DNA of 11,455 nucleotides from Candidatus Woesearchaeota archaeon (GCA_018303645.1 JAGVXR010000007.1:1-11455), one strand, 5' to 3'. Shown: positions 1 through 5,446, counted from the stretch's first letter. The notes: a model not told the origin generated them from the letters alone. Numbers and translations are program-made.

Positions 1-573
1 AGATAATATTTGGTAATCGGTTGTTTTATTATCAAAACAATATTTAAGATCTTTGTAGTCATCAAGGGTATCACCCAATATAATCATCATTGCATAATTA
101 ACTAAATTTTCTTCGAATGTTTCATTGTAATTGCTATTTGTTAAATTTCCCTGAGTTTTGTTAAAGTTATCTTTGGCATTTTTATTCAATGATTCTAAAT
201 AATAAAATAATTTTTCTCGTGGAGTTGTGTATTTATTTGGAGTTTTAGATAAACCTATTTCAGTATCTGGACCAATCCAATGGTGAATCAACTCATGCAA
301 AATTGTCCTTTTTAATCTCCATGGATTTTTTTCATTTGGATTAATTTTTAATATGAAGTTATTAGGATTAACATGCATTATGCCCCCAGATTTCCCTTGA
401 ATAAAAGTATACCTTATTTTAAGCTTAGGTGAGAATAGGCTATCTATTTTGTTTATTATTTTGGTGCATTCTGATAATTTAAGCTTAACCCTCAAGTAGA
501 ACAAAGGATGTTTAAGTAAATCCATCCAAGATGTTTCTTCAGTTCGAAAATCCATATATGGAGAATATTTCAT
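1..573 (-). CDS. Putative HExxH zinc metallopeptidase, 3' end cut by window edge
   Basis: I read this by translating the minus strand from the ATG at 573; the frame stays open for 191 codons to the window edge, so the C-terminus is missing. Residues 92-101 read LHELIHHWIG: H93, E94 and H97 form a HExxH zinc site, and the following W-x-G resembles the M1 aminopeptidase style HExxHxWxG. A possible third zinc ligand is a glutamate in FEENLVNYAM (153-162), far downstream, unlike the close NEG of M1 enzymes. No signal peptide or membrane segment is seen from this start, so the protein looks cytosolic unless its true N-terminus lies upstream (see the 31-residue frame at 539-634). No Shine-Dalgarno lies before 573; translation may be coupled to the overlapping upstream frame. 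The zincin assignment is fairly safe; family and substrate are unknown. Confidence 0.72.
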   Translation of the reverse strand, partial: MKYSPYMDFRTEETSWMDLLKHPLFYLRVKLKLSECTKIINKIDSLFSPKLKIRYTFIQGKSGGIMHVNPNNFILKINPNEKNPWRLKRTILHELIHHWIGPDTEIGLSKTPNKYTTPREKLFYYLESLNKNAKDNFNKTQGNLTNSNYNETFEENLVNYAMMIILGDTLDDYKDLKYCFDNKTTDYQILS

Positions 574-634
574 AAATATTAATGGAAGGAGTAATTAGTA
601 TAACAAATCCAGCCATTGCAGCGAGATTTTCCAT
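539..634 (-). CDS. 31-residue hydrophobic micro-ORF overlapping the metallopeptidase start
   Basis: An ATG at 634 opens a 31-codon frame ending with TGA at 541-539. A good Shine-Dalgarno-like stretch (GGAAGGAAG) lies just before it, and the frame starts six bases after the stop of the preceding small membrane protein. The product has a hydrophobic stretch, AMAGFVILITPSINIY, at about residues 6-21, which could be a membrane anchor or a signal sequence. The frame overlaps the first codons of the metallopeptidase (573) by 35 bases in another phase. It is either a separate micropeptide translationally coupled to its neighbours or the N-terminal anchor of the peptidase separated by a one-base frameshift. 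The sequence alone does not decide. Confidence 0.4.
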   Translation of the reverse strand: MENLAAMAGFVILITPSINIYEIFSIYGFSN

Positions 635-640
635 TTTATT

Positions 641-883
641 CTACTTCCTTCCTTTACTATTTTTCTCAAAAACTCTTTTTATCTTTCTGTATGCCCACTT
701 GGGAATCAGATAAAACATTAGATAAAATCCCAATACAAAACCCAAAACTTCCGCTATCAGGCCTAAAAAGTCAAGTTCGGGGTAGTTGATAGTCATAAGT
801 GCAAAAACCGACACAAAAACAATAATCATTAATAAATATACAAAAATCTGCAATTTAGATGGCTTCTTAACGGTTAATTTCAT
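641..883 (-). CDS. Small two-helix membrane protein, 80 residues
   Basis: The frame is open from a TTG at 940, but I prefer the ATG at 883: its ATG overlaps the TGA of the upstream 41-residue frame as ATGA, a typical translationally coupled junction. From that start the protein is 80 residues: a basic N-terminus (MKLTVKKPSK), a first hydrophobic helix around residues 12-30 (IFVYLLMIIVFVSVFALM), a short loop, a second helix around 38-60 (LGLIAEVLGFVLGFYLMFYL), and a strongly basic tail ending NSKGRK. This suggests an integral membrane protein with both ends cytoplasmic. I do not recognise a family. Its place in a run of tiny coupled frames before a metallopeptidase suggests a shared membrane-related role, which is inference. 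Confidence 0.62.
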   Translation of the reverse strand: MKLTVKKPSKLQIFVYLLMIIVFVSVFALMTINYPELDFLGLIAEVLGFVLGFYLMFYLIPKWAYRKIKRVFEKNSKGRK

Positions 884-1005
884 CTTTTCCAGTTTTTTCC
901 ACATTTTTTTAGGTAGTAATAAAGGCTTGGAAGTTTCCAAAACAATATGGACAGCGTCAATAGAAATAATATTCCTGTTAGTTGTTCTGAATCTATCATC
1001 TCCAT
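880..1005 (-). CDS. 41-residue single-helix membrane micropeptide
   Basis: A short frame from the ATG at 1005 to the TGA at 882-880. The protein starts MEMIDSEQLTG, continues with one hydrophobic segment (ILFLLTLSILFW, about residues 12-23) and ends basic (KKCGKNWKR), the profile of a single-pass membrane peptide. A TATA-like box at 1032-1042 on the minus strand lies about 27 nt upstream of the ATG, so this would be the first, leaderless gene of the unit. Its stop overlaps the start of the next small membrane protein as ATGA. No family is recognised. Promoter spacing, ATGA overlap and hydrophobic profile support it as real, but a frame of this length can be chance. Confidence 0.45.
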   Translation of the reverse strand: MEMIDSEQLTGILFLLTLSILFWKLPSLYYYLKKCGKNWKR

Positions 1006-1031
1006 TAGTAACTCAACTCTCTTTTTAAGTC

Positions 1032-1042
1032 TTTATATTTAA
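1032..1042 (-). promoter_or_regulatory. TATA-like promoter of the micro-ORF/metallopeptidase unit
   Basis: The minus strand reads TTAAATATAAAG, an archaeal TATA-like element about 27 nt upstream of the ATG at 1005. This spacing is right for a leaderless transcript, which would read leftwards through the small frames into the metallopeptidase. Confidence 0.45.
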
Positions 1043-1129
1043 TTTTCAAATAACTCACACATACTCTATCCTCAAAATAGTATTAATAGAAAAAAGTTAG
1101 GCTGAGTTTTTGTGATAATAAAAACAAAC

Positions 1130-1182
1130 CGTTTAATTCCACGTTATGTGATCTGATAAGTTCACATTCCCAGAATTAAGCG
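1130..1182. repeat. Two-stem inverted repeat, possible structured RNA
   Basis: CGTTTAATTC (1130-1139) pairs over ten positions with GAATTAAGCG (1173-1182), with one G-U wobble if transcribed from the plus strand. Inside it ATGTGA (1146-1151) pairs with TCACAT (1162-1167) around a ten-base loop, leaving a 6/5-base internal loop between the stems. This could be a small structured RNA, a processing site or a protein-binding palindrome; no known family is recognised. Confidence 0.4.
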
Positions 1183-1241
1183 AAAGTAATGTAGCGACCT
1201 TGTAAAAGGGAAAACCATAATGAAGAAGCGGCACGAACGAA

Positions 1242-1292
1242 CATATAACACGTTTTTTGCGAACTTTGTGAGTGAAAAACTTGTGTTATACG
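1242..1292. repeat. Long imperfect hairpin just after taw1; terminator-like or attC-like
   Basis: TATAACAC (1244-1251) pairs with GTGTTATA (1283-1290), and the stem continues as GTTTTT (1252-1257) with AAAAAC (1275-1280). A two-base TT bulge (1281-1282) sits on one side only and the loop is about 17 bases. It starts six bases beyond the taw1 stop, so it may end or protect that transcript. The outer arms ATAAC/GTTAT with a one-sided bulge also recall integron attC sites. The pairing is seen; both functions are inference. Confidence 0.45.
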
Positions 1293-1297
1293 AACCT

Positions 1298-2248
1298 TTA
1301 CTCAAACCTCATAACCCTTCCTTTAAAGTCCTCTTTCATCAGCAATACAACTCTTGAAGGCTCGTGCTCGTCAATCAGCCTGTAATCAACATGCTTGGCA
1401 ATCTGTTGCGCGAACTCCTTTACTTCCTCATGCAGAGGCATGTTTTCCTGCTCAAGCCTCTCCCTGGACATGCCTACCCACATGTATGCCTTGACTTCAA
1501 CGAACATCGGATTGCTCATTTTTATTATTTCAGCCCACTGCTCGGGAGAAATCATGTTCAAGCCCCTTATCAATGTGAACCTCAGCACAGTCCTTGTTTT
1601 TTCCCGAATTTTTGGCAGCATGCTTAATGTCCTAATCAATCCGCTCCACGCATTTTTAATTATTGGCCTGTCGATGATGTTGAAAAGCTCCTCATTTGGG
1701 GCATCAACAGAAATATACAATTGAGTTGGCGGCTCATCAATCAATCTTTCTATCCTTTCAGGCAGCAAGCCGTTGCTTACAACAAACGTTGAAAAGTTCT
1801 TTTTCTTGTATTCCCTTATAAGCTCGGGTAATTTAGGATACAATGTCGGCTCGCCGTCAAGGCTTATTGCGACATGCTGCGGCTGCATTGCCCTTTCAAA
1901 CTTTTCATGCGATGTTTTCTCGTTGCCGCCAAAGCCCGAAAGCAGCTTTTTCTGGGCTTCTATCGTTCCTTCAACTATATCGGCAGGCTCGTCAATGCCG
2001 TCCTGCATTGCAGGCGCTGTATGGTACCTCAAGTCGCGCCAGCAAAATACGCATGCATTGTTACATGTAAAAGTAGGGGTCATCTGCACGCATTGATGGC
2101 TGTTGATGCCGTAAAACCTGCTCTTGTAGCAGCCTCCCTCATCCCTCAAGTCGCTTTTAGTCCAGTGGCAAGTCTTGACTCTGCTATGGCTGCCGACAAT
2201 CTCGTATTGCTGCTTCTTCAGCATCAGCTTTACATCCGCGGTAATCAT
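1298..2248 (-). CDS. taw1: tRNA 4-demethylwyosine synthase (archaeal TYW1/Taw1)
   Basis: Radical SAM enzyme that builds the tricyclic imidazopurine of 4-demethylwyosine from N1-methylguanosine at position 37 of tRNA-Phe, using pyruvate as two-carbon donor. The radical SAM motif is CNNACVFC (C62, C66, C69), which binds the cluster that cleaves SAM. Three earlier cysteines, C27, C40 and C53, match the second 4Fe-4S cluster of the Methanocaldococcus jannaschii enzyme. The lysine right after C40-Tyr (K42) corresponds to the family lysine proposed to form a Schiff base with pyruvate. SLDGEPTLYPKLPEL (about 129-143) is the typical family block after the SAM core. At 316 residues it has the usual archaeal length and lacks the flavodoxin domain of eukaryotic TYW1. 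A TATA-like box 23 nt upstream of the ATG at 2248 implies a leaderless transcript. No other wyosine gene is in the window. Confidence 0.95.
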   Translation of the reverse strand: MITADVKLMLKKQQYEIVGSHSRVKTCHWTKSDLRDEGGCYKSRFYGINSHQCVQMTPTFTCNNACVFCWRDLRYHTAPAMQDGIDEPADIVEGTIEAQKKLLSGFGGNEKTSHEKFERAMQPQHVAISLDGEPTLYPKLPELIREYKKKNFSTFVVSNGLLPERIERLIDEPPTQLYISVDAPNEELFNIIDRPIIKNAWSGLIRTLSMLPKIREKTRTVLRFTLIRGLNMISPEQWAEIIKMSNPMFVEVKAYMWVGMSRERLEQENMPLHEEVKEFAQQIAKHVDYRLIDEHEPSRVVLLMKEDFKGRVMRFE

Positions 2249-2270
2249 GTTCTTTGTTAAGATACAAATC

Positions 2271-2278
2271 TATATAAA
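2271..2278. promoter_or_regulatory. Single TATA element shared by two divergent genes
   Basis: TATATAAA on the plus strand (TTTATATA on the minus) is the only clear TATA-like element in the short gap between taw1 (ATG at 2248, 23 nt away) and the plus-strand gene (ATG at 2303, 25 nt away). Both distances suit leaderless starts, so one element may serve both directions. Confidence 0.55.
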
Positions 2279-2302
2279 CTTTAAGTTTTTTTGAAATTTC
2301 AT

Positions 2303-2806
2303 ATGGAACTAAAGCCAGCTTTAAAGAAGCTTGAAGAAAGCCGGGAGTTCAAAAAATGGCGCCAAAAAAACAAAAGCACTTACTTCTCTTACGCCTTCAA
2401 GATACTCCAGGAGATGGACCCTGACGAATGGCAGATTGGATTCTACAACAAGAAAAAAGACAAGATAACCACCTTTATGATAGGAAGCGGCAGCATAAAT
2501 GTAAGGGCAGAGGAGGAAATATTTAAAAAAGAAGATACAGAAGTGCACGAGATACAGCTGGAAAAGGTAAAGCTCACATTTGACAATGCAATTGCAAAAG
2601 CCAATGAATTCCAGGCAAAAGGCTTCCCAAAAGACAATAGCATCAAGACAATTGCCATACTTCAAAACATAAAGGAGCTTGGCAACATATGGAACATAAC
2701 TTATGTAACAGAAGCATTCAACACTTTAAACATGAGGATAGACGCTTCAACCGGAAAAGTGCTTGAGCACAAGCTTTCATCGGTATTCTCGTTTAGAAAA
2801 GAGTAA
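2303..2806 (+). CDS. Uncharacterised protein with PepSY-like C-terminus
   Basis: A 167-residue soluble protein. A TTG at 2291 would add four residues, but the ATG at 2303 fits the TATA element at 2271-2278 with leaderless spacing. The N-terminal part (about 1-35) is strongly charged and helical (KKLEESREFKKWRQKNK). The centre appears to alternate strands (EWQIGFYNKKKDKITTFMIG). The last 35 residues, with WNITYVTEAFNTLNMRIDA and then STGKVLEHKLSSVF, follow the PepSY pattern of a strand pair closing on an IDA-x-TG-x-V turn. There is no signal peptide, unlike most PepSY proteins, so it should act in the cytoplasm. It is divergent from taw1. I do not recognise a named family; the PepSY resemblance is by eye and moderate. 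Confidence 0.8.
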   Translation: MELKPALKKLEESREFKKWRQKNKSTYFSYAFKILQEMDPDEWQIGFYNKKKDKITTFMIGSGSINVRAEEEIFKKEDTEVHEIQLEKVKLTFDNAIAKANEFQAKGFPKDNSIKTIAILQNIKELGNIWNITYVTEAFNTLNMRIDASTGKVLEHKLSSVFSFRKE

Positions 2807-2850
2807 TTGCAACATAATGTAACAAACCTATATTTTTTAATTGCGAATTC

Positions 2851-2858
2851 TTTAAATA
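2851..2858 (+). promoter_or_regulatory. TATA-like box for the dut unit
   Basis: TTTAAATA lies 32-41 nt upstream of the possible GTG (2890) and ATG (2899) starts of dut. Transcription would begin near 2880, leaving a leader of roughly 8-20 nt without a Shine-Dalgarno. Confidence 0.4.
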
Positions 2859-2898
2859 CAAGCTTGCTGCTAAAAACTGGGTTTTCTTTGTGATTAAA

Positions 2899-3333
2899 AT
2901 GATGCTCAAAGTCAAAATTAAAAAAACTGCTGGCGGAAAGTTGCCATTCTACGCCCACAAAGGCGACTCGGGAATGGATTTGTACTCTGCTGAGGAATGC
3001 GTGCTGAATCCGATGGAAAGGAGACTGGTGGCAACTGGAATTAAAGTGGCAATTCCATTCGGGTATGAAGCCCAGATAAGGCCGAAAAGCGGATTAGCTT
3101 TAGAGCATGGGGTAGGGCATGCAAACAGCATAGGCACGATTGACTCTTCATACAGGGGTGAAATAAAAATCCCTTTGATTAATTTTAGCGACAAGCCATA
3201 CAAAATAGAAAAAGGCAGGAAAATAGGGCAGATGGTATTCATAAAAGTGGAGGAAGCTGTTTTTGAAGAGGTTGAAGAGCTGGGAGAGACAACAAGGAAT
3301 GACAAAGGCTTCGGAAGCACCGGCTTGGATTAA
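2899..3333 (+). CDS. dut: dUTP diphosphatase (trimeric dUTPase)
   Basis: Hydrolyses dUTP to dUMP and pyrophosphate, keeping uracil out of DNA and supplying the precursor for dTMP. All five motifs of trimeric dUTPases are present in order: GDSGMDLYS (motif 1), RPKSGLA (motif 2), GTIDSSYRGEIKIPLIN (motif 3, with the catalytic aspartate in GTID and the Y-R-G turn), RKIGQMV (motif 4) and RNDKGFGSTG at the C-terminus (motif 5, the arm that closes over the substrate). The length of about 144 residues is normal. ATG codons at 2899 and 2902 and a GTG at 2890 are all possible starts; the second ATG gives the most family-like N-terminus (MLKVKIKK). The ID motif separates it from the related dCTP deaminases. 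It sits upstream of two small genes on the same strand, with thymidylate kinase convergent beyond them. Confidence 0.96.
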   Translation: MMLKVKIKKTAGGKLPFYAHKGDSGMDLYSAEECVLNPMERRLVATGIKVAIPFGYEAQIRPKSGLALEHGVGHANSIGTIDSSYRGEIKIPLINFSDKPYKIEKGRKIGQMVFIKVEEAVFEEVEELGETTRNDKGFGSTGLD

Positions 3334-3346
3334 AAGAGGAATAATC

Positions 3347-3466
3347 ATGGGCAAGGACACAAGCAAACCTATACGGTTCAAGACAATACAGAAAAACACA
3401 AAGCTGGCAGAATTTGTGGCTGAGGAGAATAAAGAGATTACTGAAGAACAAAAGCCCGTAGATTAG
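3347..3466 (+). CDS. Small charged protein, 39 residues
   Basis: Starts 13 bases after the dut stop, with GAGG at 3336-3339 as a well-spaced Shine-Dalgarno before the ATG at 3347. The product begins MGKDTSKPIRFKTIQKNTKL and ends in an acidic stretch (AEENKEITEEQKPVD), so it is basic then acidic with no membrane segment. The frame is open further upstream to an ATG at 3263, but that start would overlap dut by some 70 bases, and the GAGG favours the short form. The position suggests co-transcription with dut. No family is recognised; it looks like one of the small lineage-restricted charged proteins common in such genomes. Confidence 0.6.
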   Translation: MGKDTSKPIRFKTIQKNTKLAEFVAEENKEITEEQKPVD

Positions 3467-3501
3467 GATATTTCTACTATCAAGTAATTAACTGCAAAAG
3501 G

Positions 3502-3509
3502 TTTAAAAA
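3502..3509 (+). promoter_or_regulatory. TATA-like box for the cysteine-loop membrane protein
   Basis: TTTAAAAA follows an AAAAGG purine-rich stretch that could act as the TFB recognition element. It lies about 23 nt upstream of the ATG at 3532, giving a leaderless start. Confidence 0.45.
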
Positions 3510-3531
3510 GGAGCATGCATTGCTGTGATGC

Positions 3532-3927
3532 ATGGGGGGGTTATTCAAATCTTCTAGGAGATCAGAAGCAGCGACAACAATACTAATAGTAATTATTGTT
3601 GTTTTCTTCATAGGATGGCTTGTCAATATAGGCCAAAGGGAATGCAGGACAAACAAAGACTGCGGCTCTGAATCGTATTGCGGAAGTGATTTTACATGCC
3701 ACCAGTACCCAACAATACAGAAGACAGTTGTGCAGTACAACCTGCTTGTTCCATCAGTAATACTGGCAATTGCAATAGTGGCTGCTGCCATGATATTCAA
3801 CAGGAGCAGATTTCAAGCAAGGGAAGAGCCAATCCAAATTCAGGAAGCTGCACAGCCAGAACCCCCTGAAGCTGAGGAAATCAGCGAGCCTTACTACAAA
3901 AGCAACGGAGATGTCAAGACGCCTTAA
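3532..3927 (+). CDS. Two-TM membrane protein with a four-cysteine external loop
   Basis: A 131-residue protein with a basic N-terminus (FKSSRRSE), a first membrane helix at about residues 15-33 (TTILIVIIVVFFIGWLV), an external loop and a second helix at about 70-88 (LVPSVILAIAIVAAAMIF). The loop carries four cysteines (C38, C44, C50, C56) within CRTNKDCGSESYCGSDFTC, a small disulfide-knot pattern. The C-terminal tail is acidic and proline-rich (EEPIQIQEAAQPEPPEAEE). By the positive-inside rule both ends are cytoplasmic and the cysteine loop is outside. The start codon runs straight into seven G residues (3534-3540), and a second ATG at 3528 lies in another frame. Its 3' end overlaps the convergent tmk by 14 bases. 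No family name is recognised. Confidence 0.82.
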   Translation: MGGLFKSSRRSEAATTILIVIIVVFFIGWLVNIGQRECRTNKDCGSESYCGSDFTCHQYPTIQKTVVQYNLLVPSVILAIAIVAAAMIFNRSRFQAREEPIQIQEAAQPEPPEAEEISEPYYKSNGDVKTP

Positions 3928-4528
3928 CCAGCGCATCAACTTCTTCCTTTATGCTCTCAAAAACATATTTTAATGGCTTAGAGGCATTTATTATTCTTAT
4001 GTTATCATCAAGCAATTTCGGCATTTCAAGAAAATTCGCCCTTATTTTTCTCATGAAATCAAGTTTTTCAAACTTTTCCTTTTGCCTGTAGGCTATCCTT
4101 TCAAGCGCGATTTCAGGCTCAACATCAAGGATAAACGCAATGCCGGGCTTCATGAAACCCTTATTTTTTTCAATTAGCTCATCTACATTGATTCCTTGCG
4201 CAGCCTGAAAAGCAATCGTCGAGTAATAGTACCTATCGCACAGCACAATGGCATTTCCTGATTCCAAGAATGGCACAATCTCATTTTTTAAATGCCACTT
4301 CCTGTCCTTCACAAACAGCTCTGCCATCTTTTTGCCGTTGCTTTTAGGATTTTTCTCTTTTCTTAGAATCTGCCTTATCTTTCTGCCATAAGCGCCGGAA
4401 GTCGGCTCTCTTGTGGCTAATATTTTATATCCACTGCTCTTTGACAGATAGCCATAAAGCATTTTAACTATTTTGCTCTTGCCAGAGCCGTCTAATCCGT
4501 CAACAACTATGAACAGGCATTTCCTCAT
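3914..4528 (-). CDS. tmk: Thymidylate kinase (dTMP kinase)
   Basis: Phosphorylates dTMP to dTDP with ATP, the step after thymidylate synthesis. The P-loop GLDGSGKS is at residues 11-18. TREPTSGAYGRKIR (from residue 39) is the second signature, whose arginine and proline contact the substrate. DRYYYSTIAFQ (98-108) is the DR(Y/F)-x-x-S-x-A-Y/F-Q thymidine-recognition motif. The RIAYRQKEKFEK segment (about 145-156) supplies the basic lid. Its 204 residues are normal for the family, and the start ATG at 4528 gives a standard N-terminus right before the P-loop. TTAATAAA on the minus strand (4551-4558), 23 nt upstream, is a reasonable TATA-like box for a leaderless message. The neighbourhood of dut on the opposite strand fits a common role in dTTP supply. 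Confidence 0.96.
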   Translation of the reverse strand: MRKCLFIVVDGLDGSGKSKIVKMLYGYLSKSSGYKILATREPTSGAYGRKIRQILRKEKNPKSNGKKMAELFVKDRKWHLKNEIVPFLESGNAIVLCDRYYYSTIAFQAAQGINVDELIEKNKGFMKPGIAFILDVEPEIALERIAYRQKEKFEKLDFMRKIRANFLEMPKLLDDNIRIINASKPLKYVFESIKEEVDALVKAS

Positions 4529-4550
4529 AGCCTGAAGGGTTTAAATTTCA

Positions 4551-4558
4551 TTTATTAA
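4551..4558 (-). promoter_or_regulatory. TATA-like box for tmk
   Basis: The minus strand reads TTAATAAA 23 nt upstream of the tmk ATG. A second AT-rich stretch nearer the start (4540-4547) is too close to act as the box. Confidence 0.35.
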
Positions 4559-4575
4559 GCTTGCGTAGAAATCAG

Positions 4576-5391
4576 CTAAACTTTCAGCCCTTCAGCGCTT
4601 TTCCTTTCAAGATAAATCTCTTTTATGTCATGATATACTTTGGCCTGCTCTTCCGGGTTTATCCTGTTGTAAAGGTTCATAGCCTCAATGTAGCTCTTCC
4701 TTGCCTTTTCCAAGTCAAATTCCATCAAGGCCTGCCTTGCCTCGTTTACCTTACCATGTATAGCTGAAATTTTGTCTGATGGCAGCTCCATTTGCCTTTC
4801 AGGCATCTCCCCTTCCTTTTTCCTTTTTGCGAAAAGCTTCCTGAAAAAAGACGGCTTTTCATGCGCTTTTATCTTTTCAATCGCGCTTTTTATCTCCTCT
4901 TCCGCCTCAGAAATCTCCCTGGGCTTTTCAGCTTCCTGCCATAGCTCTTTTCCAAAATTTTCTATATCAAAATCCTCTAATGTTTCAGGCAGCCCAATAT
5001 CTTTTTCAGAAAGTTCAAGCTCTTTAGGCAGTTCAAAATCAATGCCCTTTAAATCAAAATCCTTATCTAAGCCAATGGCTTCTGCTTTTTTTGCAATTTT
5101 TGGCTTTTTGAATGGTAATTTTTTCCCTTTTATTTGTTTAACTGGAATTTTTTGTTGTACTGATTTAATCGCTTTAACAGATACTTTACCCTTTTTAATC
5201 TGCCTTTTTGGCGCAGAGCTTTCTTCTATCTCTTTGACTAACTTGCTGAATTCCTCCTGCTCAGGAAAATTCTCAGCTTTTTTGGGCTTTATAACCTCGT
5301 CAAACAGCTTGGGCTTTTCCCCAGGCTCCATGTCCATAGGCGGGGGAGGCGGCAGAATCTCATCATATTTTTTTGGCTTGAATAAAAACAT
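4576..5391 (-). CDS. Charged low-complexity protein with C-terminal helical hairpin
   Basis: A 271-residue protein without signal peptide or membrane segment. The N-terminus begins MFLFKPKKYDEI and has a five-proline run at residues 14-18. A long lysine-rich, disordered-looking region follows (about 60-105, several IPVK/LPFK-like blocks), then an acidic region rich in leucine and glutamate (105-175). A basic patch (FFRKLFAKRKK, 182-192) precedes a well-ordered C-terminus (about 208-265) that reads like two or three TPR-style helices (EARQALMEFDLEKARKSYIE, then NPEEQAKVYHDIKEIYLERK). The layout suggests an adaptor: a flexible charged arm with a helical binding module at the end. An AGAGG at 5399-5403 lies seven bases before the ATG, and a TATA-like box at 5429-5436. 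No family is recognised and the function is unknown. Confidence 0.82.
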   Translation of the reverse strand: MFLFKPKKYDEILPPPPPMDMEPGEKPKLFDEVIKPKKAENFPEQEEFSKLVKEIEESSAPKRQIKKGKVSVKAIKSVQQKIPVKQIKGKKLPFKKPKIAKKAEAIGLDKDFDLKGIDFELPKELELSEKDIGLPETLEDFDIENFGKELWQEAEKPREISEAEEEIKSAIEKIKAHEKPSFFRKLFAKRKKEGEMPERQMELPSDKISAIHGKVNEARQALMEFDLEKARKSYIEAMNLYNRINPEEQAKVYHDIKEIYLERKSAEGLKV

Positions 5392-5428
5392 GGCAATACC
5401 TCTTTTTTAGTTTCTATTTCTATTTGGT

Positions 5429-5436
5429 TTTAAATA
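5429..5436 (-). promoter_or_regulatory. TATA-like box with a leadered, Shine-Dalgarno start
   Basis: The minus strand reads TATTTAAA 38 nt upstream of the ATG at 5391, so the message has a leader of about a dozen bases carrying AGAGG. This differs from the leaderless arrangement of most genes here. Confidence 0.45.
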
Positions 5437-5446
5437 CTTTGTTGTT

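Larger units (their letters stand above)
1006..1297. other. Gene-free interval of about 290 bases with two hairpins
   Basis: I find no credible protein gene or tRNA here. Besides the promoter at 1032-1042, the interval holds an inverted repeat at 1130-1182 and a stronger one at 1242-1292, annotated separately. The stretch between them contains no convincing ORF. It lies between the stop of taw1 and the promoter of the accessory unit, so it probably marks the seam between conserved and accessory DNA. Confidence 0.5.

Noticed and set aside
884..940. 99-residue version of the small membrane protein starting at TTG 940
   Set aside because: The ATG at 883 overlaps the upstream stop as ATGA and gives a cleaner basic N-terminus; the longer form relies on a rare start codon without a ribosome site.
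1100..1300. tRNA or known small RNA gene in the gene-free gap
   Set aside because: No cloverleaf, T-loop sequence or box C/D pair could be assembled; only the two hairpins are supported.
3263..3346. 67-residue version of the small gene after dut
   Set aside because: It would overlap dut by about 70 bases, while the ATG at 3347 has a GAGG ribosome site in the gap after the dut stop.
4772..5410. Long plus-strand frame opposite the charged protein
   Set aside because: It is a serine/phenylalanine-rich shadow of the lysine/glutamate-rich minus-strand gene, with no start signals.
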